From Clostridium putrefaciens (GTDB lineage: Bacteria > Bacillota > Clostridia > Clostridiales > Clostridiaceae), in NCBI RefSeq assembly GCF_900461105.1, contig NZ_UFWZ01000001.1:62001-126000 (forward strand): a stretch of 64,000 bases of DNA, given 5' to 3'. Shown here in pieces: positions 18,640-27,834 of this stretch (within the stretch, counting starts at the first letter, position 1; every line of letters begins with the position of its first letter). A model generated the notes under the pieces. That model was not told where the DNA came from. It ran no database searches and saw nothing but the letters and a program-made list of their open reading frames with translations. Made by a program: the position numbers and the translations under genes.

Positions 18640-19483
18640 TTTCTAAAGAAACCTCCTTTGTAGGATAACTACCATTAAGTACATGTTCATCTTTGATAAA
18701 TTTAATTTTAATAAGGTCGTTATTTAAGCGCCTCTCTTCAATAAGTGTGACACGACTTTGAATATCTTTGAAATCATTTAGGTCACAAACTAAGGTATAA
18801 ATATTTTTTGCAGCTTGTGAGATTACTTCATTTATATCGCTATCAAGTATAATGTCACCGTTTTTCATGATTATTACATTTTTACTATATAGTTCAGCAT
18901 CCTCAATTATATGAGTAGAAATTAAAGTTATTTGATCGTTACCAATATGCGATAAATAATGTCTAAATTCCAATCTTTGTTCCGGATCAAGTCCAACGGT
19001 AGGTTCATCAATTATTATCAATTTAGGATGTCCAATTACAGCTTGGGCTATTCCTAATCTTTGTTTATACCCTCCTGAATATTTTCCAAAAGATTTCTTA
19101 ATAACATCATTTAAATTAAACTTAGATATAACTTCATCCATTGCTTGTATTTTTTTTGTGGATTTAATACCTTTAATATCACAAACATAGGATAAGAAAT
19201 CATAACCAGATATGTTTGGATATATGTCAAAATGTTGAGGTAAATAACCTATATTATCAATACCATTATTTTTTATATTCGATATATCAGTATTGTTTAG
19301 AGTTATATATCCACTTGAAGGGCTTTTTAAACCTACAAGAATATTCATCAATGTGGTTTTACCTGCACCATTAGGGCCTAATAAAGCTGTAATACCATTT
19401 TCACAGGAAAAGGATATTTCATTTAGCACTTTATGCTTTCCATATGAAAAATTAACATTTTTAACTAATAAATTGTTATTCAT
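18614..19483 (-). CDS. ABC transporter ATP-binding protein
   Basis: 289 residues with a complete nucleotide-binding domain: Walker A GPNGAGKTTL near residue 35, Q-loop YLPQHF, signature YSGGYKQRLGIAQ near residue 139, Walker B LIIIDEPTVGLDP and switch His in ISTHIIED. It belongs to the ABC-2 associated (bacitracin/antibiotic export or resistance-like) group. AGGAG precedes the ATG. It starts 15 nt after the upstream membrane gene ends and overlaps the downstream permease, which indicates a tight operon. Confidence 0.92.
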   Translation of the reverse strand: MNNNLLVKNVNFSYGKHKVLNEISFSCENGITALLGPNGAGKTTLMNILVGLKSPSSGYITLNNTDISNIKNNGIDNIGYLPQHFDIYPNISGYDFLSYVCDIKGIKSTKKIQAMDEVISKFNLNDVIKKSFGKYSGGYKQRLGIAQAVIGHPKLIIIDEPTVGLDPEQRLEFRHYLSHIGNDQITLISTHIIEDAELYSKNVIIMKNGDIILDSDINEVISQAAKNIYTLVCDLNDFKDIQSRVTLIEERRLNNDLIKIKFIKDEHVLNGSYPTKEVSLENAYVFFQK

Positions 19484-19498
19484 ATATATTAATTACTC

Positions 19499-21046
19499 CT
19501 ATCTATAATTTATAAGCAAGGTTTCATCAAATATTTGGAATGATGAATGTGTATTTGGATTTTGAATATCATATGACCAAACAGCAACTATAATCTTTTT
19601 GAATTTCATGCTTTTTAAGAGATCTAAATCTCTTTCGGATACTGTATTATTCTTTGAAGAAAGTTCTGAAACTAAGCTTTCTAAAGATAATTTAAAGAAA
19701 TCTAGGTTATAGCCCATAGGAATTATATATTCAATGTCATTATTTTCGATTGTTTGATACTGACCTGAGAATAAATTTAATCCTGATGACTGTCCTTGTA
19801 GTATATAACCATCAGCGTTACTTTCTATTGGAAGATTAGAATATAATTTTGACGAGGTTTCAACCTGGATATTAAAATTAATTAAGGAGGTATTATTTAA
19901 TCCGGGATACCAATAAAAAGTTGAACAAGGTAAATTAATAGCATGGTTGCTCACATAAAAAGTTGGTATACCAAGATAGTTTTCAACGTTTATGTTTCCC
20001 TCATAGTTGATTGAAATAATTAAATTAGATTCCTTAGTACAAGGATAATTAATTTGTAATTGATTATCCTTGTGTGTAAATTCAACAGGGTCATTACCAA
20101 TACTTACTTGTGCTACTTTTAATGAATCATCTAATGAAAGGCTAATATTTTCCACGTCATTTTGAACGAAAAGCTTAATAGTACATGTATTCTTAAGTGA
20201 ATTATATAACCTAAGCTTCATATCATAAGACTGAATATAATAGTTATTTACATTCATTAATTTATATCCATATAAATTAACAGTTCTACTATTAAAACTT
20301 AAGTATGAAGTAGCTAATAAACAAAATACAATACAAAGAGATAATAAAATAGATTTACATTTTTTATTTGTATAGATTATAGCAATAATAGAAAGTATAA
20401 ATAAGGATATGAATAGTACAAAAAGTTTATCTAAATAGTAAGATTTATTAAATATTTGACCTGAAATATCATTTGATGAGACTAAAGTATAGTCATCAAA
20501 TATATTAAAAAGTTTATATAGTGGATTATTAGAGGGAGTATAGAATTCTAATAAGAATAAACTGTATATTGCAAAGGATAATAATATTGAAAATCCATTC
20601 CTACATACAATGCCAATAGAAGAGCCTATTGTAGTAGCTGTTAGATTAGATAAAGTCCATATAGTGAAAAAATGTAGAATAGCTTTAAAAACAAATATAG
20701 ATTCAAAATGGATATTCTTAAAGATAATAATTGAAAGTATAGGTAATAAAGCTGTTACAGTAGAAATAAATAGAGAGGTTATTATTATTGATAATTGTTT
20801 TTTTAAAATGTTATTTTCTAAAAAGTGTAGTATTTCATAATCTTTATGCATAATATATGTACTTACTATAAGTGTAAATAGATTTGAACAGATAATGCCA
20901 AAGCAAAATACCTTTGAAAATTCAAACAGTGATGACTCTAATACATCTAGTTGTATAGTAATCAAAAATAGATTAAATAGTATTGAAAGTAAAAATATTG
21001 GATTCTTAATCATAATACCTACATAAAACTTAGCGGTTTTTATCAT
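19499..21046 (-). CDS. Membrane protein with ABC-2-like helices and M1-peptidase-like outer domain, no catalytic part
   Basis: 515 residues. The first about 265 hold six or seven hydrophobic helices, like an ABC-2 permease. The rest is an extracytoplasmic domain with strand-rich sequence such as 'INYEGNINVENYLG', STFYWYPGLNN and GLNLFSGQYQ, which recalls the N-terminal domain of M1 aminopeptidases fused to ABC permeases. The protein ends at about the point where an M1 catalytic domain with HExxH would begin, so the zinc site is absent. The likely role is a permease or sensor half of the transporter encoded downstream. The ribosome binding site is weak. The M1 link is inferred from sequence feel, not from a search. 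Confidence 0.7.
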   Translation of the reverse strand: MIKTAKFYVGIMIKNPIFLLSILFNLFLITIQLDVLESSLFEFSKVFCFGIICSNLFTLIVSTYIMHKDYEILHFLENNILKKQLSIIITSLFISTVTALLPILSIIIFKNIHFESIFVFKAILHFFTIWTLSNLTATTIGSSIGIVCRNGFSILLSFAIYSLFLLEFYTPSNNPLYKLFNIFDDYTLVSSNDISGQIFNKSYYLDKLFVLFISLFILSIIAIIYTNKKCKSILLSLCIVFCLLATSYLSFNSRTVNLYGYKLMNVNNYYIQSYDMKLRLYNSLKNTCTIKLFVQNDVENISLSLDDSLKVAQVSIGNDPVEFTHKDNQLQINYPCTKESNLIISINYEGNINVENYLGIPTFYVSNHAINLPCSTFYWYPGLNNTSLINFNIQVETSSKLYSNLPIESNADGYILQGQSSGLNLFSGQYQTIENNDIEYIIPMGYNLDFFKLSLESLVSELSSKNNTVSERDLDLLKSMKFKKIIVAVWSYDIQNPNTHSSFQIFDETLLINYR

Positions 21047-21144
21047 AATTCATGTTACGTAAGGAAAAATATACATATAATTACCTTACTTACCCCTTTC
21101 GAATATTATATAGTACTGCCATAATAGTGTTTGTGATGTAAAAT

Positions 21145-21179
21145 AAAAACTATCAAACTTAGCTAATTTGATAGTTTTT
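21145..21179 (-). terminator. Terminator of secreted-protein gene
   Basis: AAAAACTATCAAA and TTTGATAGTTTTT form a perfect 13-bp stem with a T-run on the minus-strand exit side. Read-through would feed the ABC genes. Confidence 0.8.
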
Positions 21180-21202
21180 ATTGTTAAGTAATTTAATATT
21201 TA

Positions 21203-21580
21203 TTAATCAGTAAGAGATAAATCAGCACTTGCGTTACTGCTTGTACCATTCCATCTTAAATAATATGATTGGACTTCACCGTTAGTTGCATGGCTTTGGG
21301 ATGTAAAACCAACGGTTGCACTGTTACCATTATTTAATGTAACAGATGCAACAACAGGATCAGGAGCCCATGATTTGATTTGAACTGCGCGAGCAATACC
21401 CTTACCTTCTGTGCATGTACCTTTAAGATTCCGAGAGCCACTTCCTAAGTAAGCAAATGAAGATTCAGAAGATCTTCCAGTTAAACCTTTTGATACATAA
21501 GTTGCAGCACTTGCGGTAATACAGCTAAAAAGTGAAACCCCAAGTAGAACACCAGCTATAATTTTTTTTTGTTTAATCAT
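21203..21580 (-). CDS. Small secreted protein next to ABC operon
   Basis: 125 residues. The basic start (MIKQKK), hydrophobic core and ITASA-A form a clear signal peptide with cleavage near residue 25. The mature part of about 100 residues is rich in Ser, Gly, Thr and Asn, has a single Cys, and ends in 'YYLRWNGTSSNASADLSLTD'. No family recognised. Its own terminator follows and the three ABC genes lie downstream on the same strand. It could be a bacteriocin-like peptide with its exporter/immunity transporter, or a surface protein sensed by it. The context suggests this but does not prove it. Confidence 0.75.
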   Translation of the reverse strand: MIKQKKIIAGVLLGVSLFSCITASAATYVSKGLTGRSSESSFAYLGSGSRNLKGTCTEGKGIARAVQIKSWAPDPVVASVTLNNGNSATVGFTSQSHATNGEVQSYYLRWNGTSSNASADLSLTD

Positions 21581-22054
21581 TATAAATTACACCCATTATT
21601 TAAGTTTTTTTATTGAAATCCGGATTTACATAATAAAATTATACCACATAATATGGATTAAAGTCAATATATATATAATATTATAAATTTAGGAAGATAT
21701 AATCTTTAAAAAATCTATACTAAATTAATAAGATGATTTTTGTATTGAAAAGGCAGAATTTTTTTAGATTATTTTTTATCTAATGTTAAGCTATAATGCA
21801 CATTGTATGTTTTAATCCATTTGTGCTGAAATATTTTGTTTCAGAAACTAAAAGAAAAACATAAAATGTGAAGAAAGGTTTTTTCGTAACTTATTTAAAA
21901 AGAATAATGTAAATTATCTTACTGATTCTATTTTGAATATTTCATAGAACTTTTTAGTAATATCTTTAACTTCTTTTCCACCTTTATATATACTACTTTT
22001 CAGTTTATAACATTATTAAAGAAGGACTTAGTTTTAAAAGTATTTAAAGAAATA
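21581..22054. other. Intergenic stretch with a possible gene tail
   Basis: Mostly AT-rich non-coding sequence. On the minus strand about 21914-22005 reads as a plausible protein end (GGKEVKDITKKFYEIF and a stop) without a start, perhaps a decayed gene. Nothing else seen. Confidence 0.4.
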
Positions 22055-22732
22055 TTATTTTTGTCTTTTCGAAAAAGATAAAATAGCACCTAAAGCTATA
22101 GATAAAAATGAAGCAGCCAGTACCCTATATTCTGAAGGAAGCATAAAGGTTATAGTATGGGCTGGAATCCAAAAGAAAGGTATGGTTTTTAACACTATAA
22201 ATCCTATGAAGGAACTCCAATCTATAGCTTCTAATGTTTCATTAAGACTTAGCTTTAATATCTTAGACAAGGTACCATCACCTAAATCTATAAGTGTATC
22301 CGTAACTCTATGAAAACCCATAAAAGCTGGAGCAAAGGTTAAATTCATTATACTACTTGTGAAAAATGCTGATGAAAGTTTGTTTAATATTGGATTTTGG
22401 AAGGATGGAAGGAGTCCTTTATTTGTTACATAAGATATTCCACCAGAAAATATATCAAACATTATAACAAAGATTATTCCAATAAATCCCCATACTAGAA
22501 ATTTATAAAGAAGTCCTTTAGGTTTTTTGAAATCTCCAGTGCAGATTTTTATAGATAAAAATTCACCCATAGTAGCTAAAATAGAAACCTTTATGAAGCC
22601 AAGTATATAAGGATGAGACTTAGTTAAGATTAAAAATAGTTCTCTAGTCACAGGATAAGCAAGAAATGAAATGATTAAAATTAAAATAAAGCCCCACAAT
22701 AAATCTTTTTTCTTCAAATTAATATCCCCCAT
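22055..22732 (-). CDS. Mpv17/PMP22-like membrane protein
   Basis: About 225 residues with five or six hydrophobic helices. The C-terminal stretch 'FFWIPAHTITFMLPSEYRVL' is the part that most resembles the Mpv17/PMP22 family signature. Function is unknown in bacteria. ATG 22732 has little upstream ribosome binding sequence. GGGGG inside the frame stands before a TTG at 22717, which may be the real start. It is separate from the thi genes, with about 90 nt between. Confidence 0.75.
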   Translation of the reverse strand: MGDINLKKKDLLWGFILILIISFLAYPVTRELFLILTKSHPYILGFIKVSILATMGEFLSIKICTGDFKKPKGLLYKFLVWGFIGIIFVIMFDIFSGGISYVTNKGLLPSFQNPILNKLSSAFFTSSIMNLTFAPAFMGFHRVTDTLIDLGDGTLSKILKLSLNETLEAIDWSSFIGFIVLKTIPFFWIPAHTITFMLPSEYRVLAASFLSIALGAILSFSKRQK

Positions 22733-22818
22733 AATTCAAATTTTAGAAGTTCTGTGTTCAACATAATTTAATTATTAAAAATGTATCATTAAGCTTATTT
22801 TAACATATTATACCTAAC

Positions 22819-23445
22819 TTAAAACTTAATTAGTGAATTTAAATTTTCTGATGCAAGCCTAATATCCTCTTTTCCTAAAATATCTGAAACTACTGCTATT
22901 CCATCGATATTTGAAGAGTCTAATTGGTGAATATTTTTTATAGTTATGCCACCTATAGCAACCACGGGAATAGATAGAGTTTCTTTAATTTCTTTTAACA
23001 TATCAATAGAAACAGGCTTTGCATCTTGTTTAGTAGATGTGTGGAAAATGGCTCCAACGCCTATATAATCTGCGCCTTCTTTTTCAGCCTTTATAGCCTG
23101 CGATAAGGTTGTAGCTGAAACTCCAAGGATTTTATCATTTCCTAAGATCTTTCTTGCAATAGTGCAAGGCATATCTTTTTGACCAATATGGACACCAGAA
23201 GCATTAACTGCTAAGGCTATATCCATTCTGTCATTTATTATTAAGGGAATGTTATATTTATCTGTAACTTTTTTTATATTTAAAGCAGTATTATAAAATT
23301 CTAAAGTTGTAAGATCTTTTTCTCTAAGTTGTACTAATGTAACGCCACCTTTTATTGCTTCTTCTACGGCGGCGTATAAATCTGTATTTTTCAGTAAGTC
23401 CCTGTCTGTTACAAGGTAAAGCTTATAATTTACATCAGTCTTCAT
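22819..23445 (-). CDS. thiE: Thiamine-phosphate synthase
   Basis: A 208-residue TIM-barrel enzyme that joins HMP-pyrophosphate with thiazole phosphate to give thiamine phosphate. Seen: 'LYLVTDRDLL', 'GGVTLVQLREKDLTTLEFY' near residue 34, GVHIGQKDMPC near residue 95 and the phosphate-binding VVAIGGIT near residue 165. Its start overlaps the end of thiD-thiM by 11 nt and has GAGAGG upstream, so translation is coupled. It lies under the same TPP riboswitch. Confidence 0.96.
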   Translation of the reverse strand: MKTDVNYKLYLVTDRDLLKNTDLYAAVEEAIKGGVTLVQLREKDLTTLEFYNTALNIKKVTDKYNIPLIINDRMDIALAVNASGVHIGQKDMPCTIARKILGNDKILGVSATTLSQAIKAEKEGADYIGVGAIFHTSTKQDAKPVSIDMLKEIKETLSIPVVAIGGITIKNIHQLDSSNIDGIAVVSDILGKEDIRLASENLNSLIKF

Positions 23446-25144
23446 ATATTTTCCCTCTCTTTACTATTACTTCTTCAGATAATTTGTAAATTGCATCAAG
23501 AATATTTATTTTAAGACTGCCAGACCCACCACACTGATCTAATCTTTCAAAGGCTATTTCACCTGCAATCCCCATGGATACTACTCCAGCTAAAGCAGAA
23601 GCTAAATTGTCTTTTCCAGATCCCAAATAAGAACCAATTAGTGAAGTGCACATACAGCCTGTGCCAGTAACTTTGGACATCATTTCATGGCCATTTTTTA
23701 TAGTATAAATGTGTCTACCGTCAGTTACAATATCAACTTCACCAGTTATAGTAATTATAGTATTTAATTTATTTGCAAAATCCATAGCAAGCTTCTTTGT
23801 TTCTATAAAATCATTTTCATTTGAGGATATATTGTCTACGGAGTCTACTCCTTTAGTTTGTGTTTTTATTCCATACAATGTCTTTATTTCTGACAAGTTT
23901 CCTCTTATAACTGATAACTTTATTTCTTCCATTATCTTTTTAGCTATCTTTGTTCTATAAGGTGTAGCCCCTGCACCTACTGGATCTAAAACCACAGGAA
24001 TATTTAATTCATTAGCCTTTTTTCCTGCTAAAATTATAGATTCTACAGTTCTGTTATTTAGGGTTCCTATATTTAAAACCAAGGAAGAAGCTATAGAGAC
24101 CATATCTTCAATCTCATTTATATCATCTGCCATAACAGGTGATCCTCCTATTGCGAGGGTGATGTTAGCACAATCATTAACTGTAACATAGTTTGTTATA
24201 TGGTGAACCAAAGGAGATTTTTCCCTTAGTTTGGATAAAAGTTTCCCTATATCTTTATGAGATTTTGTAAGGCTATTATCATAAGGTGTACATACACTTT
24301 CTTCAATATCATCATAAGGATGTTCTGTAATTAAACCTGCCTTTTTATATAATTCATAAAAATGATTAGTGGGTCCGACCCCATGACCGATATCTAATGA
24401 GTGTATAATGGCTTTGGTAATATAACTTTTTGCTTTTCTAACTGAATCATTTACATTAAATCCAAGAGCTAAATTCGAGGCTATAGCTGAAGATAAAGTA
24501 CATCCTGTACCATGAGTATTTTTTGTATGTATTCTCTCAGAATGGAAGTAGAAGAATTCTTTGCCGTTATATAAAATGTCTATAGCATCTCCAATCATAT
24601 GACCTCCTTTTAAAAGAACATTTTTACAACCAAATTTATAGATTTCCTTTGCGGCTTTTTCCATATCTTCAACTGTTTTTATTGAAGTAATTTTTGCATC
24701 AACTTCTCTAAGTATTTCTTCTGCTTCTGGGATGTTAGGCGTAATAATATCTGCTAATGGTATGAGTTTAGTGATTAAGGTCTTTTTAGATTCGGGCTTT
24801 AATAATGAATATCCACTCTTAGATATCATTACAGGATCTAAAACAATATTAATTGGCTTATACTCTTTTAGTTTTTCACTTATAGCATTAATCGTATCAA
24901 CTTTTGAAACCATGCCAATTTTAACTGAATCTACTTTAATATCTGTGAAAATTGCATCAATTTGTGCTTTTATAATATCAGCATCTATATCTTGAACGTC
25001 AAAGACTCCCTTGGTATTTTGTGCTGTCACAGCTGTAATAACGCTCATACCATAAACTGCATTTGCGCTAAAGGTCTTTAAATCTGCCTGTATACCTGCT
25101 CCACCAGAGCTATCTGAGCCGGCTATAGTTAAAACATTTTTCAT
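23435..25144 (-). CDS. thiDM: Fused HMP-phosphate kinase / hydroxyethylthiazole kinase
   Basis: 569 residues joining two thiamine salvage/synthesis kinases. Residues 1 to about 265 are ThiD: 'VLTIAGSDSSGGAGIQADLK' and the anion hole NTHGTGCTLSSAIA. After a linker of about 35 residues, residues 300-569 are ThiM: 'VHHITNYVTVNDCANITLA', VLDPVGAGAT and VTGTGCMCTSLIG. Both halves keep their motifs, so both activities should remain. ThiD and ThiM are usually separate proteins, and fusing them couples the two substrate branches that ThiE joins. TAAAGGAGG precedes the ATG. First gene after the TPP riboswitch. Confidence 0.93.
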   Translation of the reverse strand: MKNVLTIAGSDSSGGAGIQADLKTFSANAVYGMSVITAVTAQNTKGVFDVQDIDADIIKAQIDAIFTDIKVDSVKIGMVSKVDTINAISEKLKEYKPINIVLDPVMISKSGYSLLKPESKKTLITKLIPLADIITPNIPEAEEILREVDAKITSIKTVEDMEKAAKEIYKFGCKNVLLKGGHMIGDAIDILYNGKEFFYFHSERIHTKNTHGTGCTLSSAIASNLALGFNVNDSVRKAKSYITKAIIHSLDIGHGVGPTNHFYELYKKAGLITEHPYDDIEESVCTPYDNSLTKSHKDIGKLLSKLREKSPLVHHITNYVTVNDCANITLAIGGSPVMADDINEIEDMVSIASSLVLNIGTLNNRTVESIILAGKKANELNIPVVLDPVGAGATPYRTKIAKKIMEEIKLSVIRGNLSEIKTLYGIKTQTKGVDSVDNISSNENDFIETKKLAMDFANKLNTIITITGEVDIVTDGRHIYTIKNGHEMMSKVTGTGCMCTSLIGSYLGSGKDNLASALAGVVSMGIAGEIAFERLDQCGGSGSLKINILDAIYKLSEEVIVKRGKIYED

Positions 25145-25180
25145 AATTTATTACCTCCTTTAGATATATAAATACAAAAT

Positions 25181-25213
25181 AAAAAAAGGCACAAGCAGAA
25201 GCTTGTACCTTTT
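25181..25213 (-). terminator. Riboswitch-controlled terminator
   Basis: On the minus strand, AAAGGTACAAGC and GCTTGTGCCTTT form a stem followed by a T-run, between the TPP aptamer and thiD. This is the expected off-state terminator. Confidence 0.85.
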
Positions 25214-25242
25214 ACGCCATTAGCAATAAAACAAAAGTAAAC

Positions 25243-25334
25243 ATCTTCCTACGCTGGTATTACCCATTTCAGGTTCATAGGGTCAAAGATTTAAGGTTCT
25301 TAGTCTCAGCCGACCAATTTCGGCACCCCCGTGT
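25243..25334 (-). promoter_or_regulatory. TPP riboswitch (THI element)
   Basis: The minus strand carries the conserved TPP aptamer: start ACACGGGGGTGCC, core CTGAGA, then ACCCTATGAACCTGA and GGGTAATACCAGCGTAGGAA. It senses thiamine pyrophosphate and would stop transcription of thiDM-thiE when TPP is plentiful, through the terminator at 25181-25213. Confidence 0.96.
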
Positions 25335-25362
25335 TATCTAATTATTCAGTTTTTATAAGTTC

Positions 25363-25391
25363 ATTTTATCACTACATTATGTCTTATTCAA
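25363..25391 (-). promoter_or_regulatory. Promoter of the thi operon
   Basis: On the minus strand, -35 TTGAAT (25386-25391), 17-bp spacer and -10 TAAAAT (25363-25368), about 30 nt before the riboswitch. Confidence 0.6.
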
Positions 25392-25410
25392 CTAATTACG
25401 CTTAATTTTG

Positions 25411-26127
25411 TTAATTAGAACTTCCAGTATTAAAGTATCTAGAAATTTCTCCTGCTAAGTTTTGTATAGGCATAGTTTGTAGATATATCTTACCAGGACC
25501 TGTTAACACAGTTAGAAATAGACCCTCACCACCAAAGAATACATTTTTCATTCCTTTAACTGTTTCCACATCAAAATTCACTGAACTTTCAAAAGCAGCA
25601 ACATTCCCAGTATCTACCTTCATAACTTCACCTGGAGATAGGTCATATTCTTCTACATGGCCATCTAGTTCTAAAAATACCATTCCAGGGCCTGTTATTT
25701 TTTGCAATATGAAACCTTCTCCACCAAAGAATCCAGCTCCTAGCTTCTTTTTGAAGAATGCATCTACTGAAATAGAAGAATCGCCTGCTAAGAAAGATCC
25801 CTTTTGACATATTATATATTCGTTAGCATATAGTTGTTTTGCTACAATTTTACCAGGAAAAGAGGATGGGAAAGCAATGAGACTATTGCTTACTCTAGAT
25901 GTAAAGGTATTTAAAAATACAGACTCTCCCGAAAAGGCCCTAGCTATACCTTTAAAAATTCCACCTTTTATATTTGTATCCATAACAATATTATCAGACA
26001 TCCATCCCATAGCTCCAGATTCAGATAAAATGGTTTCATTAGCATCTAGCCTACATATTACAACGGGTAAGGAGTTACCTTTAATTTCATAATTCATAAA
26101 TTCGCTATCTATAAAGATAGCATTCAC
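25411..26127 (-). CDS. AIM24 / TIGR00266-family protein
   Basis: 238 residues of the AIM24-like beta-sandwich family, probably cytosolic; biochemical function unknown. Typical repeats are seen: ESGAMGWMSDNI near residue 37, 'GESVFLNTFTS', 'GSFLAGDSSISVDAFFKKKL' and two FFGGEG(F/L) blocks in pseudo-repeat positions. Family members usually begin near MNYEIKG, which is residue 11 here. The upstream ATG was kept because AAGG stands at the right distance before it, while the inner ATG has none. Single-gene unit. Confidence 0.88.
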   Translation of the reverse strand: MNAIFIDSEFMNYEIKGNSLPVVICRLDANETILSESGAMGWMSDNIVMDTNIKGGIFKGIARAFSGESVFLNTFTSRVSNSLIAFPSSFPGKIVAKQLYANEYIICQKGSFLAGDSSISVDAFFKKKLGAGFFGGEGFILQKITGPGMVFLELDGHVEEYDLSPGEVMKVDTGNVAAFESSVNFDVETVKGMKNVFFGGEGLFLTVLTGPGKIYLQTMPIQNLAGEISRYFNTGSSN

Positions 26128-26370
26128 CTACCTTTTTTATATCTTTTATTTAATATATTATAACCTAGGTATATTATAAAGTAACTTAAAATATTAGAGA
26201 TATTAATATATAATAAAAAGTATATAAGGATATAGTAAACTTAATAAAGGCAAAAGTTATTAAATATGAAACTTACATAAGATACTTAACTCAAATGATA
26301 ATTAATATGCTATAAAATAATTAGTTTAATTGATACTTTTTATATTAAAAAAAATAATTTTAAAAACCTA
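26128..26370. other. Intergenic stretch, no gene seen
   Basis: Very AT-rich, with stops in all frames. Only the promoter of the following tRNA is recognisable at its right end. Confidence 0.5.
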
Positions 26371-26399
26371 TTGAAATATGATATGTTTGATAGTATAAT
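26371..26399 (+). promoter_or_regulatory. Promoter of tRNA-Ser / SRP RNA
   Basis: -35 TTGAAA (26371-26376), 17-bp spacer, -10 TATAAT (26394-26399), 37 bp before the tRNA. Confidence 0.65.
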
Positions 26400-26435
26400 A
26401 ACTGATGTAGCAATTAAACAAAATAAAACATATGT

Positions 26436-26525
26436 GGAGAGATGTCCGAGTGGCTTAAGGAGCACGCCTGGAAAGCGTGTGTAGGGGCAACTCTACCGAG
26501 GGTTCGAATCCCTCTCTCTCCGCCA
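26436..26525 (+). tRNA. tRNA-Ser (anticodon GGA)
   Basis: 90-nt class II tRNA. The acceptor GGAGAGA pairs with TCTCTCC, the anticodon loop CTGGAAA gives GGA, a long variable arm (GTAGGGGCAACTCTAC) follows, the T arm is GGTTCGAATCC and CCA is encoded. It is directly followed by the SRP RNA gene. Confidence 0.96.
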
Positions 26526-26535
26526 TTTTATTTTT

Positions 26536-26804
26536 GCCGTGCTAGATGGGGAGTTAGCGGTGCCCTATAACCTGCAATCCGCTACAGCAGGATTGAATTC
26601 CTCATTGCGGCTTATATCTTGTAAGGTCTGCCCTGTAAAAGTGGCGTTGATAGTTGGGTCCCACGCAATAAAAGCCCATGAAACCCGTCAGATTCGGAAG
26701 AAAGCAGCGGTAAGTGGATACTTTCATGTGCCGTGGATTAACCTGACTTGAGTTAACTATACAGGTAACGCTTATGAGGTTAAGTCAAGGTGAGGTGCAC
26801 GGTT
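26536..26804 (+). ncRNA. ffs: Signal recognition particle RNA, large Firmicutes type
   Basis: About 269 nt. The 5' GCCGTGC pairs with the 3' GCACGGT, giving one long rod. Conserved parts are 'CCGTGCTAGATGGGGAGTTA' near the 5' end and GTCAGATTCGGAAGAAAGCAGC, the apical Ffh-binding domain. The size shows the Alu-containing form found in Bacillus and Clostridium. It acts with Ffh in targeting nascent membrane and secreted proteins. Its place between tRNA-Ser and dnaX is the usual clostridial one. Confidence 0.95.
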
Positions 26805-26818
26805 TACATAGTTTATTA

Positions 26819-26842
26819 GAAAGGCTTTAAGGCCTTTTTTTA
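26819..26842 (+). terminator. Terminator of SRP RNA
   Basis: AAAGGC, loop TTTAA, GGCCTTTTTTT: hairpin with a strong T-run directly after the RNA. Confidence 0.85.
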
Positions 26843-26949
26843 TTTTGTCCTAAATTAATATATATATTGATAACCGATAAAAAAGTATTGAAATACGCCT
26901 TGATAAGTGATACCATATAATTAGAAATTATATTTTGGAAGGTGATTTT

Positions 26950-27447
26950 ATGAAATATTATGGTAAAGGGTCAATGTCTAGTGTTTTAAAGAAAACTCTA
27001 GATGTAATATTGATAGTAGGAGTAATTGCAACTATATTAATATTTAAAAGCGTGATTTTAGGTAAGGTTTCTGAGGAGATATCCATGAGTAAAAAGGTGC
27101 TTATAACAGTGCTTCTTGCTGTTGGTATTTGCTGTGTGTTTTTAATCGTATTTAACCTAATAAAGGTATTAAATTCATTAGTTAATTCTAATCCTTTTGT
27201 TGTATCAAATGTGATTATTTTAAAGAGGGTTTCTATGCAATGTTTTGCTATAGCTTTTTGTTATATCATTAACTTTATATTCAACTCAAATTTAAAGGAA
27301 TTTCAATTTATTTACGTTGATAACAAAGGAGTTCATACGGATATGGAGTTTATAATATTCATATTTGCAGGGTGCTTTATATATATATTATCTAAAGTAT
27401 TTCAACAAGCTATAGATTATAAGGATGAAAATGATTTTACTGTATAA
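26950..27447 (+). CDS. DUF2975-family membrane protein
   Basis: 165 residues with four hydrophobic helices (about residues 13-35, 50-75, 95-115, 135-155), fitting the DUF2975 family. GGAAGGTGA precedes ATG 26950, so the open frame from 26935 is too long. The next gene encodes a small Cro/C1-like protein, the usual partner of DUF2975. The pair is often linked to stress-type membrane modules, but its function is unknown. Confidence 0.82.
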   Translation: MKYYGKGSMSSVLKKTLDVILIVGVIATILIFKSVILGKVSEEISMSKKVLITVLLAVGICCVFLIVFNLIKVLNSLVNSNPFVVSNVIILKRVSMQCFAIAFCYIINFIFNSNLKEFQFIYVDNKGVHTDMEFIIFIFAGCFIYILSKVFQQAIDYKDENDFTV

Positions 27448-27560
27448 AAGGTTGTATGTTAGATGAAAATGACTTTAATTTAGAAAGAAATATGTTTAGG
27501 ATGAAGATTATCTTAAATGTAAAAGATTGATAAAGATCAGTATATGAAAGGAGAGTACCT

Positions 27561-27764
27561 ATGGCTATAGTTGTTAATTTAGATGTTATGATGGCTAAAA
27601 GGAAGATATCCTTACAGGATTTGGCTCAAAGGGTTGGTATAACTAATGCAAATCTATCCATTTTGAAAAATGATAGAGCAAGAGCTGTAAGATTCTCTAC
27701 CCTTGAGGCTATATGTAGAGAGCTTAATTGTCAGCCAGGAGATATATTAGAATATGTAGAATAA
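27561..27764 (+). CDS. Small Cro/C1-type HTH regulator (YozG-like)
   Basis: A 67-residue protein that is essentially one helix-turn-helix: 'ISLQDLAQRVGITNANLSIL' then FSTLEAICRELNCQPGDILEY. Length and ending match the YozG-like group. AAAGGAG precedes the ATG. It follows the DUF2975 gene by about 113 nt and is probably the regulator of this small cluster. Confidence 0.9.
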   Translation: MAIVVNLDVMMAKRKISLQDLAQRVGITNANLSILKNDRARAVRFSTLEAICRELNCQPGDILEYVE

Positions 27765-27834
27765 CGAAATTCAATTATTATAAAGTGGCGTTATGTTAAG
27801 TTTTAAATATTAGGTAGAAATGAGGAGGGAAATA

